From Pseudomonas syringae (GTDB taxonomy: Bacteria > Pseudomonadota > Gammaproteobacteria > Pseudomonadales > Pseudomonadaceae), in contig NZ_WKEQ01000013.1 of the NCBI RefSeq assembly GCF_021605415.1, positions 62,001-126,000 of the forward strand: a DNA stretch of 64,000 nucleotides, read 5' to 3'. The notes under the pieces are model-generated. The model was not told where the DNA came from and did no database searches. It was given only the letters and a program-made list of their open reading frames with translations. Shown here in pieces: positions 55,891 to 64,000 of this stretch. A program made the translations under genes and the position numbers. The stretch's first letter is position 1; each line of letters begins with the position of its first letter.

Positions 55891-56424
55891 CTACTTCTTC
55901 TTGGCTTCTTTACGACGGACGACTTCGTCCGCGTAGCGCACACCTTTGCCTTTGTACGGCTCTGGTGGACGGAAGTCGCGGATCTCAGCGGCCACTTGAC
56001 CTACCAGCTGCTTATCGATGCCCTTGATCAGGATATCGGTCTGGCTAGGGGTCTCAGCGGTGATGCCTTCCGGCAGTTCGTAATCCACTGGGTGCGAGAA
56101 GCCAAGGGCCAGGTTCAGAACCGTGCCTTTTGCTTGCGCTTTGTAACCAACACCGACCAGCTGGAGCTTACGCTCAAAGCCTTGGCTTACGCCTTGGACC
56201 ATGTTGTTTACCAACGCACGCGTGGTACCTGCCATTGCGCGAGTTTGTTGATCGCCATTGCGAGCGGCGAAACGCAGCTCACCAGCTTCTTCAACGATCT
56301 CAACGGACGAATGGATGTTCAGTTCAAGAGTACCCTTGGCACCCTTCACCGAAAGCTGTTGGCCTGCGAATTTTACTTCGACACCGGCTGGCAGCTTAAC
56401 GGGGTTCTTAGCGACGCGAGACAT
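55891..56424 (-). CDS. rplF: 50S ribosomal protein L6
   Basis: 177 residues; [20 protein letters not shown] at the start and [20 protein letters not shown] at the end, the standard L6 signature. The two similar alpha/beta domains bind 23S rRNA near the factor-binding site. It lies 12 bp after rpsH. Confidence 0.98.
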   Translation of the reverse strand: MSRVAKNPVKLPAGVEVKFAGQQLSVKGAKGTLELNIHSSVEIVEEAGELRFAARNGDQQTRAMAGTTRALVNNMVQGVSQGFERKLQLVGVGYKAQAKGTVLNLALGFSHPVDYELPEGITAETPSQTDILIKGIDKQLVGQVAAEIRDFRPPEPYKGKGVRYADEVVRRKEAKKK

Positions 56425-56436
56425 GCTTATCCCCCC

Positions 56437-56829
56437 TTAGAACACAGTGCAAAGAACTTCGCCGCCGACACCGGCAGCGCGCGCAGCACGATCCGTCATC
56501 ACACCTTTGTTGGTGGAGACGATAGACACGCCGAGACCGCCACGAACTTTCGGCAGATCTTCAACGGACTTGTACTGACGCAGGCCTGGACGACTAACGC
56601 GCTTCACTTCTTCGATAACCGGACGGCCTTCGAAGTACTTCAGCTCGATGGACAACGACGGCTTGGCGTCGGTGGTGATCTGAAAACCCGCGATGTAACC
56701 TTCGTCCTTCAGGACTTTTGCTACAGCCACCTTCAACGTGGAAGACGGCATGCTTACGACGGACTTTTCAGCCATCTGGGCATTACGGATTCGAGTTAGC
56801 ATGTCCGCTAACGGGTCCTGCATACTCAT
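56437..56829 (-). CDS. rpsH: 30S ribosomal protein S8
   Basis: 130 residues: [20 protein letters not shown] at the start and the C-terminal [21 protein letters not shown]8 binds helix 21 of 16S rRNA and, in E. coli, represses spc translation at the rplE start. Here it is separated from rpsN by an unusual 209-bp gap with hairpins. AGGAG lies ten bases before the ATG. Confidence 0.98.
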   Translation of the reverse strand: MSMQDPLADMLTRIRNAQMAEKSVVSMPSSTLKVAVAKVLKDEGYIAGFQITTDAKPSLSIELKYFEGRPVIEEVKRVSRPGLRQYKSVEDLPKVRGGLGVSIVSTNKGVMTDRAARAAGVGGEVLCTVF

Positions 56830-57038
56830 GGGCTAGACGCTCCTAATACAAAAAAATTAGCCTTGCGGCTACTACATGTCGCCGAGGAATTCCGGGCAAG
56901 AAAAACACGGGCTCAGGCGAGCCGGTCATTCTAGTCACACCCCAGAAATGAATCAAGCCCCAAAAGGGGCTTGATTCAAGTTCAAGGCCACCGATGGTCA
57001 GGTTCTTTCGAACCCGAACATCGAAGCTTTGACAGCGG
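56830..57038 (-). promoter_or_regulatory. 209-bp gap with two hairpins between rpsN and rpsH inside the spc operon
   Basis: Genes on both sides are spaced by 2-30 bp, so this gap stands out. On the minus strand it holds a perfect stem of 13 bp with a TTTT loop (56949-56978, TGAATCAAGCCCC arm) and, just before rpsH, a short AGCC-GCAA-GGCT hairpin followed by seven T (56850-56870), which looks like a weak terminator. No convincing reading frame lies within it. It may be an attenuator, a processing site or an inserted element. Confidence 0.65.
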
Positions 57039-57344
57039 TTACCAGCTGGCTTTAACCAGACCTGGAACGTCACCACGCATTGCAGCTTGACGCAGCATGT
57101 TACGGCCGAGGCCAAACTTGCGGTACACGCCGTGCGGACGACCAGTCAGGCGGCAACGGTTACGCATGCGCGCAGCGCTTGCGTCACGTGGTTGCTTCTG
57201 CAGAGCTACGGTAGCTTCCCAACGCGCTTCTGGACTTGCGTTCAGATCGACGATGATTGCTTTGAGCGCTGCACGCTTGGTGGCGTACTTGGCAACGGTG
57301 AGCTGACGTTTCAGCTCACGGTTCTTCATGCTCTTCTTGGCCAT
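57039..57344 (-). CDS. rpsN: 30S ribosomal protein S14
   Basis: 101 residues from the ATG at 57342-57344: [20 protein letters not shown], then [20 protein letters not shown]. It lacks the CxxC pairs of the zinc form, so it is the zinc-independent C- type. Homology starts here, not at the in-frame codons up to 57410. It lies 13 bp after rplE. Confidence 0.97.
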   Translation of the reverse strand: MAKKSMKNRELKRQLTVAKYATKRAALKAIIVDLNASPEARWEATVALQKQPRDASAARMRNRCRLTGRPHGVYRKFGLGRNMLRQAAMRGDVPGLVKASW

Positions 57345-57357
57345 TTTCCTACTCCAA

Positions 57358-57897
57358 TCAGTTGCGGAACGGGAATTTGAAAGCACGCAGCAGAGCGCGG
57401 CCTTCATCATCGTTCTTGGCAGTGGTGGTCAGGGTGATGTCCAGACCGCGGAGAGCATCGATCTTGTCGTAGTCGATTTCCGGGAAAATGATCTGCTCTT
57501 TCACGCCCATGCTGTAGTTGCCACGACCATCGAAGGACTTGGCATTCAGGCCGCGGAAGTCGCGAACCCGAGGCAGGGAGATCGACAGCAGACGATCCAG
57601 GAATTCGTACATACGCTCACGGCGCAGAGTCACTTTGACGCCGATCGGCCATCCTTCACGGACTTTAAAGCCAGCGATGGATTTACGAGCGTAGGTCACA
57701 ACGACTTTTTGGCCGGTGATCTTTTCCAGGTCAGCAACAGCGTGCTCGATGACTTTTTTGTCGCCGATCGCTTCGCCCAGACCCATGTTCAGGGTGATCT
57801 TTGTAACGCGCGGAACTTCCATCACGTTCGAAAGCTTAAGTTCTTCCTTAAGTTTCGGAGCGATTTCCTTCCGGTAAATCTCTTTTAGTCGTGCCAT
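57358..57897 (-). CDS. rplE: 50S ribosomal protein L5
   Basis: 179 residues; [20 protein letters not shown] and [20 protein letters not shown] are L5 signatures. It binds 5S rRNA and contacts S13 across the subunit interface. It lies 20 bp after rplX. Confidence 0.98.
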   Translation of the reverse strand: MARLKEIYRKEIAPKLKEELKLSNVMEVPRVTKITLNMGLGEAIGDKKVIEHAVADLEKITGQKVVVTYARKSIAGFKVREGWPIGVKVTLRRERMYEFLDRLLSISLPRVRDFRGLNAKSFDGRGNYSMGVKEQIIFPEIDYDKIDALRGLDITLTTTAKNDDEGRALLRAFKFPFRN

Positions 57898-57917
57898 GGT
57901 CTTCTACCTAGCAGTGT

Positions 57918-58232
57918 TCAAGCATCAACCGCTTTTTGGGTCGACTTGAAGACACGAATTTTCTTACCGTCTTCTACTTTGAAACCAACGCGGTCAGCCT
58001 TGTTGGTTTCGCCATTGAAGATGGCTACGTTAGAAGCGTGCAGTGGCGCTTCTTTCTCGACGATACCGCCTTGTACGCCCGACATCGGGTTAGGCTTGGT
58101 ATGACGCTTGACCAGGTTCAGCCCACCAACAACCAGACGGTTGTCAGCAAGAACCTTCAGCACCTTACCGCGCTTACCTTTGTCTTTGCCGGCGATCACG
58201 ATGATCTCGTCGTCACGACGAATCTTTTGCAT
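57918..58232 (-). CDS. rplX: 50S ribosomal protein L24
   Basis: 104 residues with a KOW motif ([20 protein letters not shown]) and [20 protein letters not shown]. It starts 50S assembly on 23S rRNA. It lies 11 bp after rplN, the first gene of the spc operon. Confidence 0.98.
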   Translation of the reverse strand: MQKIRRDDEIIVIAGKDKGKRGKVLKVLADNRLVVGGLNLVKRHTKPNPMSGVQGGIVEKEAPLHASNVAIFNGETNKADRVGFKVEDGKKIRVFKSTQKAVDA

Positions 58233-58243
58233 GTCGGATCTCC

Positions 58244-58612
58244 TTACAGCACTTCTGGGGCGAGCGAGACGATCTTCATGAACTTCTCAGTACGAAGTTC
58301 ACGGGTCACTGGCCCAAAGATACGGGTGCCGATAGGCTCTTGCTTGTTGTTCAGAAGAACAGCAGCGTTGCCATCAAAGCGGATAATGGAGCCATCAGCA
58401 CGACGTACGCCGTGACGAGTGCGGACCACAACAGCAGTCATCACTTGGCCTTTTTTCACTTTACCGCGAGGAATTGCTTCCTTGACGGTAACTTTGATGA
58501 TGTCACCGATACCAGCGTAACGACGATGGGAGCCACCCAGCACCTTGATGCACATAACGCGGCGAGCGCCGCTGTTATCGGCCACATCGAGCATGGATTG
58601 AGTCTGAATCAT
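58244..58612 (-). CDS. rplN: 50S ribosomal protein L14
   Basis: 122 residues: [20 protein letters not shown] and [21 protein letters not shown]14 lies near the subunit bridge and the RsfS silencing-factor site. In E. coli it heads the spc operon; here only 23 bp separate it from rpsQ, so S10 and spc genes may be read through together. Confidence 0.98.
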   Translation of the reverse strand: MIQTQSMLDVADNSGARRVMCIKVLGGSHRRYAGIGDIIKVTVKEAIPRGKVKKGQVMTAVVVRTRHGVRRADGSIIRFDGNAAVLLNNKQEPIGTRIFGPVTRELRTEKFMKIVSLAPEVL

Positions 58613-58635
58613 ATAATTTCTCCGACCCCTAGTCC

Positions 58636-58902
58636 TTAGACTTCCACAGCGCGTTCGAGAACATCAACCAGTGCCCAAGACTTGGTCTTGGCCATTGGAC
58701 GAGTTTCACGAATAGTGACTTTGTCGCCAATATGGCACTGATTGGTTTCGTCGTGCGCGTGCAGCTTAGTCGAACGCTTAACGTATTTACCGTAGATCGG
58801 GTGCTTAACGCGACGCTCGATCAGAACGGTGATGGTTTTGTCCATCTTGTCGCTGACAACACGGCCAGTCAGCGTACGGACAGTTTTTTCGGCTTCAGCC
58901 AT
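58636..58902 (-). CDS. rpsQ: 30S ribosomal protein S17
   Basis: 88 residues: [20 protein letters not shown] and [20 protein letters not shown], an OB-fold that binds the 5' domain of 16S rRNA. It is the last gene of the S10 group, two bases after rpmC. Confidence 0.98.
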   Translation of the reverse strand: MAEAEKTVRTLTGRVVSDKMDKTITVLIERRVKHPIYGKYVKRSTKLHAHDETNQCHIGDKVTIRETRPMAKTKSWALVDVLERAVEV

Positions 58903-58904
58903 GA

Positions 58905-59096
58905 TTACTTACCTGCCTGCTGGTTGAGCACAGTCTTCACGCGAGCGATGTCACGCTTAACTTGCGAGAGCAGATGCGACTGCCCCAACTGGCCAGTTGC
59001 TTTCTGCATGCGCAGATTGAACTGGTCGCGCAGCAAGCCGAGCAGTTGCTCGTTCAGCTGCTGTGCGGATTTTTCACGAAGTTCATTCGCTTTCAT
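58905..59096 (-). CDS. rpmC: 50S ribosomal protein L29
   Basis: 63 residues: [20 protein letters not shown], then [21 protein letters not shown] small two-helix protein at the tunnel exit. I chose the ATG at 59094-59096, which overlaps the rplP stop by one base; a GTG one codon upstream is also possible. Confidence 0.96.
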
Positions 59097-59509
59097 CACA
59101 TCACCGTCCGTTTAACAAAGGAGGTGGCGAGCGGCAGCTTTGCAGCAGCCAGGGCGAAAGCCTCACGCGCCAGCTCTTCAGAAACACCCTCGATTTCATA
59201 CAGGACTTTGCCTGGCTGAATCTGGGCAACCCAGTATTCGACGTTACCCTTACCTTTACCCATCCGAACTTCGAGTGGCTTCTTGGAAATAGGCTTGTCC
59301 GGGAATACACGGATCCAGATCTTGCCGCCACGTTTTACGTGACGGGTCAGAGCACGACGCGCTGACTCGATCTGACGAGCGGTGAGACGACCACGAGCTA
59401 CAGACTTCAGCGCGAACTCGCCGAAGCTGACTTTGCTACCGCGCAGTGCCAGACCACGGTTGTGGCCGGTCATCTGCTTGCGGAACTTCGTACGCTTTGG
59501 TTGCAACAT
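59096..59509 (-). CDS. rplP: 50S ribosomal protein L16
   Basis: 137 residues: [20 protein letters not shown] at the start and [20 protein letters not shown] in the centre. L16 contacts the A-site tRNA elbow. It lies 12 bp after rpsC and overlaps rpmC by one base. Confidence 0.98.
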
Positions 59510-59521
59510 TTGGCGTACCCC

Positions 59522-60208
59522 TTACTTAGCAGCTTTTTTACGAGGCGCTGGTGCTTGTGGTTTCAGTTCTTCTTGGCGACCACCAATTACTTCGCCTTTG
59601 AAGATCCAAACCTTTACACCGATCACACCGTAAGTGGTGTGAGCTTCGTAGTTGGCATAGTCGATGTCGGCACGCAGGGTGTGCAGAGGCACACGACCTT
59701 CGCGATACCATTCAGTACGTGCGATTTCAGCACCGCCGAGACGACCGCTCACTTGGATTTTGATGCCTTTGGCACCAATGCGCATTGCGTTCTGTACTGC
59801 GCGCTTCATAGCGCGACGGAACATTACGCGACGCTCCAGCTGCTGAGCTACGCTCTGCGCAACCAGCATACCGTCGAGTTCCGGCTTACGGATCTCTTCG
59901 ATATTGATGTGCACAGGCACACCCATTTGCTTGGTCAGGTCCTGGCGCAGTTTCTCAACATCTTCACCTTTCTTCCCGATAACGATACCTGGACGAGCGG
60001 TGTGGATGGTGATACGTGCAGTTTGGGCCGGACGATGGATATCGATACGGCTTACGGACGCGCTTTTTAGTTTGTCTTGGAGATACTCACGCACCTTCAG
60101 ATCAGCGAACAAGTAGTCCGCATAAGTCCGACCGTCTGCGTACCAGACGGAGGTGTGCTCCTTGACGATTCCCAGGCGAATGCCAATGGGATGTACTTTC
60201 TGACCCAT
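59522..60208 (-). CDS. rpsC: 30S ribosomal protein S3
   Basis: 228 residues from the ATG at 60206-60208: [20 protein letters not shown]. The KH domain has [19 protein letters not shown] and the C-terminal tail is basic ([10 protein letters not shown]). It lines the mRNA entry channel. In-frame codons up to 60292 lie in rplV and are not used. Confidence 0.97.
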
Positions 60209-60221
60209 CTCTTCGACTCCG

Positions 60222-60554
60222 TTACTTGTCAGCAACCTTGACAGTGATATGGCAAGACCGCTTGACGATGCGATCAGCACGGCCTTTGGCACGCGGCATG
60301 ATGCGCTTCAGCGAACGCCCTTCGTTGACGAAAACGGTGCTGACTTTCAGGTCATCAACGTCTGCGCCTTCGTTATGCTCGGCGTTGGCTACGGCCGACT
60401 CCAGCACTTTTTTCATGATCTCGGCGGCTTTCTTACTGCTGAAAGCCAACAGGTTGAGCGCTTCGCCCACCTTTTTCCCGCGGATCTGGTCGGCGACCAA
60501 GCGGGCTTTTTGGGCGGAGATTCGAGCGCCCGACAACTTAGCGGCTACTTCCAT
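60222..60554 (-). CDS. rplV: 50S ribosomal protein L22
   Basis: 110 residues: [20 protein letters not shown] and [20 protein letters not shown], with the extended loop that reaches the exit tunnel (macrolide contact). It lies 11 bp after rpsS. Confidence 0.98.
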
Positions 60555-60565
60555 TTCCTAACCCC

Positions 60566-60841
60566 TTAACGCTTGGCTTTCTTGTCAGCCACGTGCCCAC
60601 GATAAGTGCGGGTACCGGCGAACTCGCCCAGTTTATGGCCGACCATGTCTTCGTTAACGAGAACTGGGACGTGCTGACGACCGTTGTGTACTGCGATGGT
60701 CAGACCGACCATTTGTGGCAGGATCATGGAACGGCGCGACCAGGTTTTAATTGGTTTGCGATCGTTCTTTTCCGCCGCCACTTCGATCTTCTTCAGTAGG
60801 TGAAGATCAATAAAAGGACCTTTTTTCAGAGAACGTGGCAC
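60566..60841 (-). CDS. rpsS: 30S ribosomal protein S19
   Basis: 91 residues: [20 protein letters not shown] and [20 protein letters not shown]. It forms a head complex with S13 near the A site. It lies 16 bp after rplB. Confidence 0.98.
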   Translation of the reverse strand: MPRSLKKGPFIDLHLLKKIEVAAEKNDRKPIKTWSRRSMILPQMVGLTIAVHNGRQHVPVLVNEDMVGHKLGEFAGTRTYRGHVADKKAKR

Positions 60842-60857
60842 TGTCGTATCCCTCTAT

Positions 60858-61682
60858 TTACTTGCGACGACGGACGATCATTTTGTCGGTACGCTTATTA
60901 CCACGAGTCTTCGCGCCCTTAGTCGGGAAGCCCCATGGCGATACCGGATGACGACCACCAGAGGTACGACCTTCACCACCACCATGTGGGTGGTCAACCG
61001 GGTTCATGGCAACACCACGAACGGTTGGGCGAACGCCACGCCAGCGTTTGGCACCAGCTTTACCCAGCGAACGCAGGCTGTGCTCGGAGTTCGAGACTTC
61101 GCCAAGGGTCGCACGGCATTCAGCCAGTACTTTGCGCATTTCACCGGAACGAAGACGCAGGGTAACGTACACACCTTCACGAGCGATCAACTGAGCCGAA
61201 GCACCAGCGGAACGTGCGATTTGTGCGCCTTTACCTGGCTTAAGCTCGATGCCGTGTACGGTGCTACCAACTGGAATGTTGCGCAGTTGCAGAGCGTTGC
61301 CCGGCTTGATCGGTGCCAGAGCACCTGCGATCAGCTGGTCGCCAGCACTCACGCCCTTAGGGGCGATGATGTAGCGGCGCTCGCCATCTGCGTACAGCAG
61401 CAGAGCGATGTGAGCAGTACGGTTTGGATCGTATTCGATACGCTCGACAGTGGCAGAGATGCCATCTTTGTCGTTGCGACGAAAATCGACCAGACGATAA
61501 TGCTGCTTATGGCCACCACCGATGTGACGAGTGGTAATACGACCATTGTTGTTACGACCACCAGTCTTCGATTTTTTCTCGAGCAGCGGTGCGTGAGGAG
61601 CGCCTTTATGCAGCTCCTGGTTGACCACCTTGACCACAAAACGGCGGCCAGGGGAAGTCGGTTTGCATTTAACGATTGCCAT
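60858..61682 (-). CDS. rplB: 50S ribosomal protein L2
   Basis: 274 residues: [20 protein letters not shown], the C-terminal [20 protein letters not shown] with the histidine needed near the peptidyl-transferase centre, and the lysine-rich end. It lies 14 bp after rplW. Confidence 0.98.
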   Translation of the reverse strand: MAIVKCKPTSPGRRFVVKVVNQELHKGAPHAPLLEKKSKTGGRNNNGRITTRHIGGGHKQHYRLVDFRRNDKDGISATVERIEYDPNRTAHIALLLYADGERRYIIAPKGVSAGDQLIAGALAPIKPGNALQLRNIPVGSTVHGIELKPGKGAQIARSAGASAQLIAREGVYVTLRLRSGEMRKVLAECRATLGEVSNSEHSLRSLGKAGAKRWRGVRPTVRGVAMNPVDHPHGGGEGRTSGGRHPVSPWGFPTKGAKTRGNKRTDKMIVRRRK

Positions 61683-61696
61683 GATGCACCCCTTCC

Positions 61697-61996
61697 TTAC
61701 TCAGCACTGCTGCTGAAATCGAGATCTTGGCCTGGCTGAAGGGAGATAACTGCCTTCTTCCAGTCATTACGCTTGCCCAGACCGCGAGCTGTGCGCTTGC
61801 TTTTACCCAGTACATTCAGGGTAGTAACACGCTCAACTTTCACGCTGAACAGGCTTTCGACGGCCTTCTTGATTTCCAGCTTGGTTGCATCGGTTGCAAC
61901 CTTGAAAACGAACTGGCCTTTCTTGTCTGCCAGAACCGTAGCCTTCTCGGAAACGTGCGGGCCAAGCAGAACTTTAAATACGCGTTCCTGGTTCAT
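61697..61996 (-). CDS. rplW: 50S ribosomal protein L23
   Basis: 99 residues: [20 protein letters not shown] and [21 protein letters not shown]23 docks trigger factor and SRP at the tunnel exit. The start overlaps the rplD stop by four bases (ATGA). Confidence 0.98.
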
Positions 61997-62595
61997 CCCA
62001 GCAGCTCCTCGAATTTCTTCACGGCCGACACGGTGATCAACACCTTGTCGTATGCGATCAGACTAACTGGATCGGAACCTTGCACGTCACGAACATCAAC
62101 GTGTGGCAGGTTGCGAGCAGCCAGGTACAGGTTCTGATCAACAGCGTCCGACACGATCAAAACGTCGGTCAGGCTCATGTTGTTCAGCTTGCCCAGCAGG
62201 TCTTTGGTTTTCGGAGTTTCAACAGCGAAATCCTGAACCACGACCAGACGATCAGTACGCACCAGCTCAGCAAGGATGGAACGCATTGCTGCGCGATACA
62301 TCTTCTTGTTCAGCTTCTGAGAGTGATCCTGTGGACGAGCTGCGAAAGTGGTACCGCCGCCACGCCAGATTGGGCTACGGATAGTACCGGCACGAGCACG
62401 GCCAGTACCTTTCTGACGCCAAGGGCGCTTACCGCCACCACGAACGTCGGAACGGGTCTTTTGCTGCTTGGAACCCTGACGGCCGCCAGCCATGTAGGCC
62501 ACGACTGCTTGGTGAACCAGAGTCTCGTTGAACTCGCCGCCAAACGTCAGTTCGGAAACTTCGATCGCTTGAGCGTCATTTACATTTAATTGCAT
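61993..62595 (-). CDS. rplD: 50S ribosomal protein L4
   Basis: 200 residues: [20 protein letters not shown], the tunnel loop [19 protein letters not shown], and [21 protein letters not shown]4 also represses the S10 operon in several gammaproteobacteria; the leader with a hairpin lies upstream of rpsJ. It lies 12 bp after rplC. Confidence 0.98.
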
Positions 62596-62607
62596 GTCAG
62601 CTTCCCC

Positions 62608-63243
62608 TTAACCGCGAGCCTTGGCTGCTGGACGTACAACCAGGTTGCCGCCAGTAGCGCCAGGAACAGCACCCTTGACCAACAACAGATTGCGTTCAGC
62701 GTCCACGCGCACTACTTCCAGGGACTGCACGGTCACGCGCTCAGCGCCCATATGACCGGACATTTTTTTGCCCTTGAATACACGACCAGGAGTCTGGCAC
62801 TGGCCGATAGAGCCTGGGACGCGGTGGGATACGGAGTTACCGTGGGTGTTATCTTGCCCGCGGAAATTCCAACGCTTGATCGTACCCTGGAAGCCTTTAC
62901 CTTTGGACTGACCGGTTACATCAACCAGTTGACCAGCAGCGAAGATTTCAGCGTTGATCAGATCGCCGGCCTGGTAATCGCCGTCTTCAAGACGGAATTC
63001 CATTACGGTACGACCAGCGGCAACGTTCGCTTTAGCGAAGTGGCCAGCCTGCGCAGCTGTTACACGCGAAGCGCGACGCTCGCCGACAGTGACTTGCACT
63101 GCACGATAGCCATCGGTCTCTTCAGTTTTGAACTGGGTGACGCGATTCGGCTCGATCTCAATGACCGTGACCGGAATGGAGACACCTTCTTCGGTGAAAA
63201 TACGGGTCATACCGCATTTACGACCGACTACACCAATAGTCAT
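62608..63243 (-). CDS. rplC: 50S ribosomal protein L3
   Basis: 211 residues from the ATG at 63241-63243: [20 protein letters not shown]. The central [20 protein letters not shown] carries the glutamine that PrmB methylates. Codons upstream to 63276 are not part of the family. It lies 80 bp after rpsJ. Confidence 0.97.
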   Translation of the reverse strand: MTIGVVGRKCGMTRIFTEEGVSIPVTVIEIEPNRVTQFKTEETDGYRAVQVTVGERRASRVTAAQAGHFAKANVAAGRTVMEFRLEDGDYQAGDLINAEIFAAGQLVDVTGQSKGKGFQGTIKRWNFRGQDNTHGNSVSHRVPGSIGQCQTPGRVFKGKKMSGHMGAERVTVQSLEVVRVDAERNLLLVKGAVPGATGGNLVVRPAAKARG

Positions 63244-63323
63244 GTTGTAAACCTCATGAGTGTACGGGGCTTTCACCCGCTATGGCCGCCCATTTCAGAG
63301 CGTTACACGACTAAGACCGAGTC

Positions 63324-63635
63324 TTAGCCGAGGCTGATCTGTACTTCCACACCGGCCGCAAGATCAAGCTTCATAAGTGCGTCAACGGTTTTATCCGTTG
63401 GCTGGACGATATCCAGGACACGCTTATGAGTGCGGATCTCGTACTGGTCACGCGCGTCTTTGTTGACGTGCGGGGAAACCAGAACGGTGAACCGCTCTTT
63501 ACGGGTAGGCAGTGGAATAGGACCACGCACTTGAGCACCAGTACGTTTCGCGGTTTCCACGATTTCCTGGGTTGATTGGTCGATCAGGCGATGGTCAAAA
63601 GCCTTCAACCTGATACGGATTTGCTGATTTTGCAT
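63324..63635 (-). CDS. rpsJ: 30S ribosomal protein S10 (NusE)
   Basis: 103 residues: [20 protein letters not shown] and [20 protein letters not shown]. Besides its ribosomal role it acts as NusE with NusB (encoded at 16344) in antitermination. It is the first gene of the S10 operon, with its own near-consensus promoter and a leader hairpin at 63667-63681. Confidence 0.98.
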
Positions 63636-63666
63636 TGGATTTCAGACTCCGGCTGCTATTCCCACC

Positions 63667-63681
63667 GGGCGCAATACGCCC
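63667..63681 (-). promoter_or_regulatory. Leader hairpin upstream of rpsJ
   Basis: GGGCG, five bases, CGCCC in the transcribed leader 32 bp before the rpsJ start. It is a short stem that could take part in L4 feedback or transcript stability. Confidence 0.5.
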
Positions 63682-63697
63682 GTTAAAAGGAGGCGCA

Positions 63698-63726
63698 ATT
63701 CTATAGACGCCCCATATGGGTGTCAA
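63698..63726 (-). promoter_or_regulatory. Candidate sigma-70 promoter of the S10 operon
   Basis: On the minus strand TTGACA (63726-63721), 17 bases, TAGAAT (63703-63698). The -35 is perfect, the -10 fits at five of six, and the spacing is ideal. Transcription would start near 63690, giving a leader of about 55 bases before rpsJ. Confidence 0.8.
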
Positions 63727-63732
63727 CCCAAT

Positions 63733-63762
63733 AAAAAAGCCCCCGCTGAGCGGGGGCTTTTT
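63733..63762 (-). terminator. Terminator between tuf and rpsJ
   Basis: On the minus strand AAAGCCCCCG, a short loop, CGGGGGCTTTTTT: a strong stem with a T run. It ends the tuf transcript so that rpsJ relies on its own promoter. Confidence 0.95.
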
Positions 63763-63790
63763 CAAGTCATCAAAGCTTGCTCAAAAGAGC

Positions 63791-64000
63791 TTACTCGATG
63801 ATTTTGGCTACGACGCCAGCGCCGACGGTACGACCGCCTTCACGGATAGCGAAACGCAGACCATCTTCCATCGCGATGGTTTTGATCAGGGTAACTTCCA
63901 TCTGGATGTTGTCACCCGGCATTACCATTTCAACGCCTTCTGGCAGCTGGCAGTTACCAGTCACGTCAGTAGTACGGAAGTAGAACTGCGGACGATAGCC
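63791..64000 (-). CDS. tuf: Elongation factor Tu (C-terminal 69 residues; N-terminus off the right edge)
   Basis: The partial frame reads [20 protein letters not shown] and ends [19 protein letters not shown], the invariant C-terminal domain of EF-Tu. It brings aminoacyl-tRNA to the ribosome. It precedes the S10 operon as in other pseudomonads, separated by a terminator. Confidence 0.98.
   Translation of the reverse strand, partial: GYRPQFYFRTTDVTGNCQLPEGVEMVMPGDNIQMEVTLIKTIAMEDGLRFAIREGGRTVGAGVVAKIIE

Overview
The window is a stretch of chromosome from a fluorescent Pseudomonas, most likely the P. fluorescens species complex. The grounds are protein sequences close to P. aeruginosa homologues, a gene order that follows P. 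aeruginosa blocks (PA4042-PA4069, then PA4232-PA4264), GC-rich codon use, and two families of Pseudomonas-style intergenic palindromes. It is mostly core genome. I saw no phage, insertion sequence, tRNA, rRNA, CRISPR array or replication origin.

Layout. (1) Positions 1-6455, minus strand: a yfa/mag-type envelope operon (DUF2135, DUF2138, DUF1175 and a large alpha-2-macroglobulin that runs off the left edge). (2) 6649-6711: two tandem 29-bp palindromes of unknown function in a 399-bp divergent gap. (3) 6855-9965, plus: xseB-ispA-dxs (DNA repair and isoprenoid precursors). (4) 10111-12907: a BtuB-type receptor converging on btuF. (5) 12107-20821, minus: nrdR-ribD-ribC-ribBA-ribH-nusB-thiL-pgpA, a solute-binding protein, then ribA, a small membrane protein and btuF. 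(6) 20950-26936: a lipoprotein, a methyltransferase, the CnoX/YbbN thioredoxin, and a zinc-responsive zrg-like ABC cluster behind a Zur-like box. (7) 27159-29776: OprG/OmpW behind an Anr-like box, then two sugar-nucleotide-type dehydrogenases. (8) 30054-38621, plus: lhr helicase, then DUF72, an EEP nuclease, clsB and ybhN. (9) 38693-42388: a poorly characterised cluster (alpha/beta hydrolase, ATP-grasp-like DUF3182, GlxA-type AraC regulator, divergent cysteine hydrolase) with several candidate operator repeats. (10) 42614-49697: ssb and a YajR-type MFS protein divergent from uvrA, then ftnA/bfrA and katA. (11) 49934-64000, minus: the S10, spc and alpha ribosomal operons, preceded by the 3' end of tuf.

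How the genes work together. The rib genes cover GTP to riboflavin; the GTP cyclohydrolase half of RibBA has lost its zinc cysteines and the stand-alone RibA keeps them. BtuB and BtuF belong to one vitamin B12 uptake route. The zrg-like genes form a periplasmic metal system that is probably derepressed when zinc is scarce. katA and ftnA handle peroxide and iron. Most genes inside each operon overlap by 1-4 bases, so translational coupling is likely.

The best candidates for something new are the 38.7-42.5 kb cluster with its operators, the paired palindromes at 6649-6711, the 209-bp gap with hairpins between rpsN and rpsH, and the thioester-less macroglobulin operon. All assignments come from reading the sequence; no database search was run.
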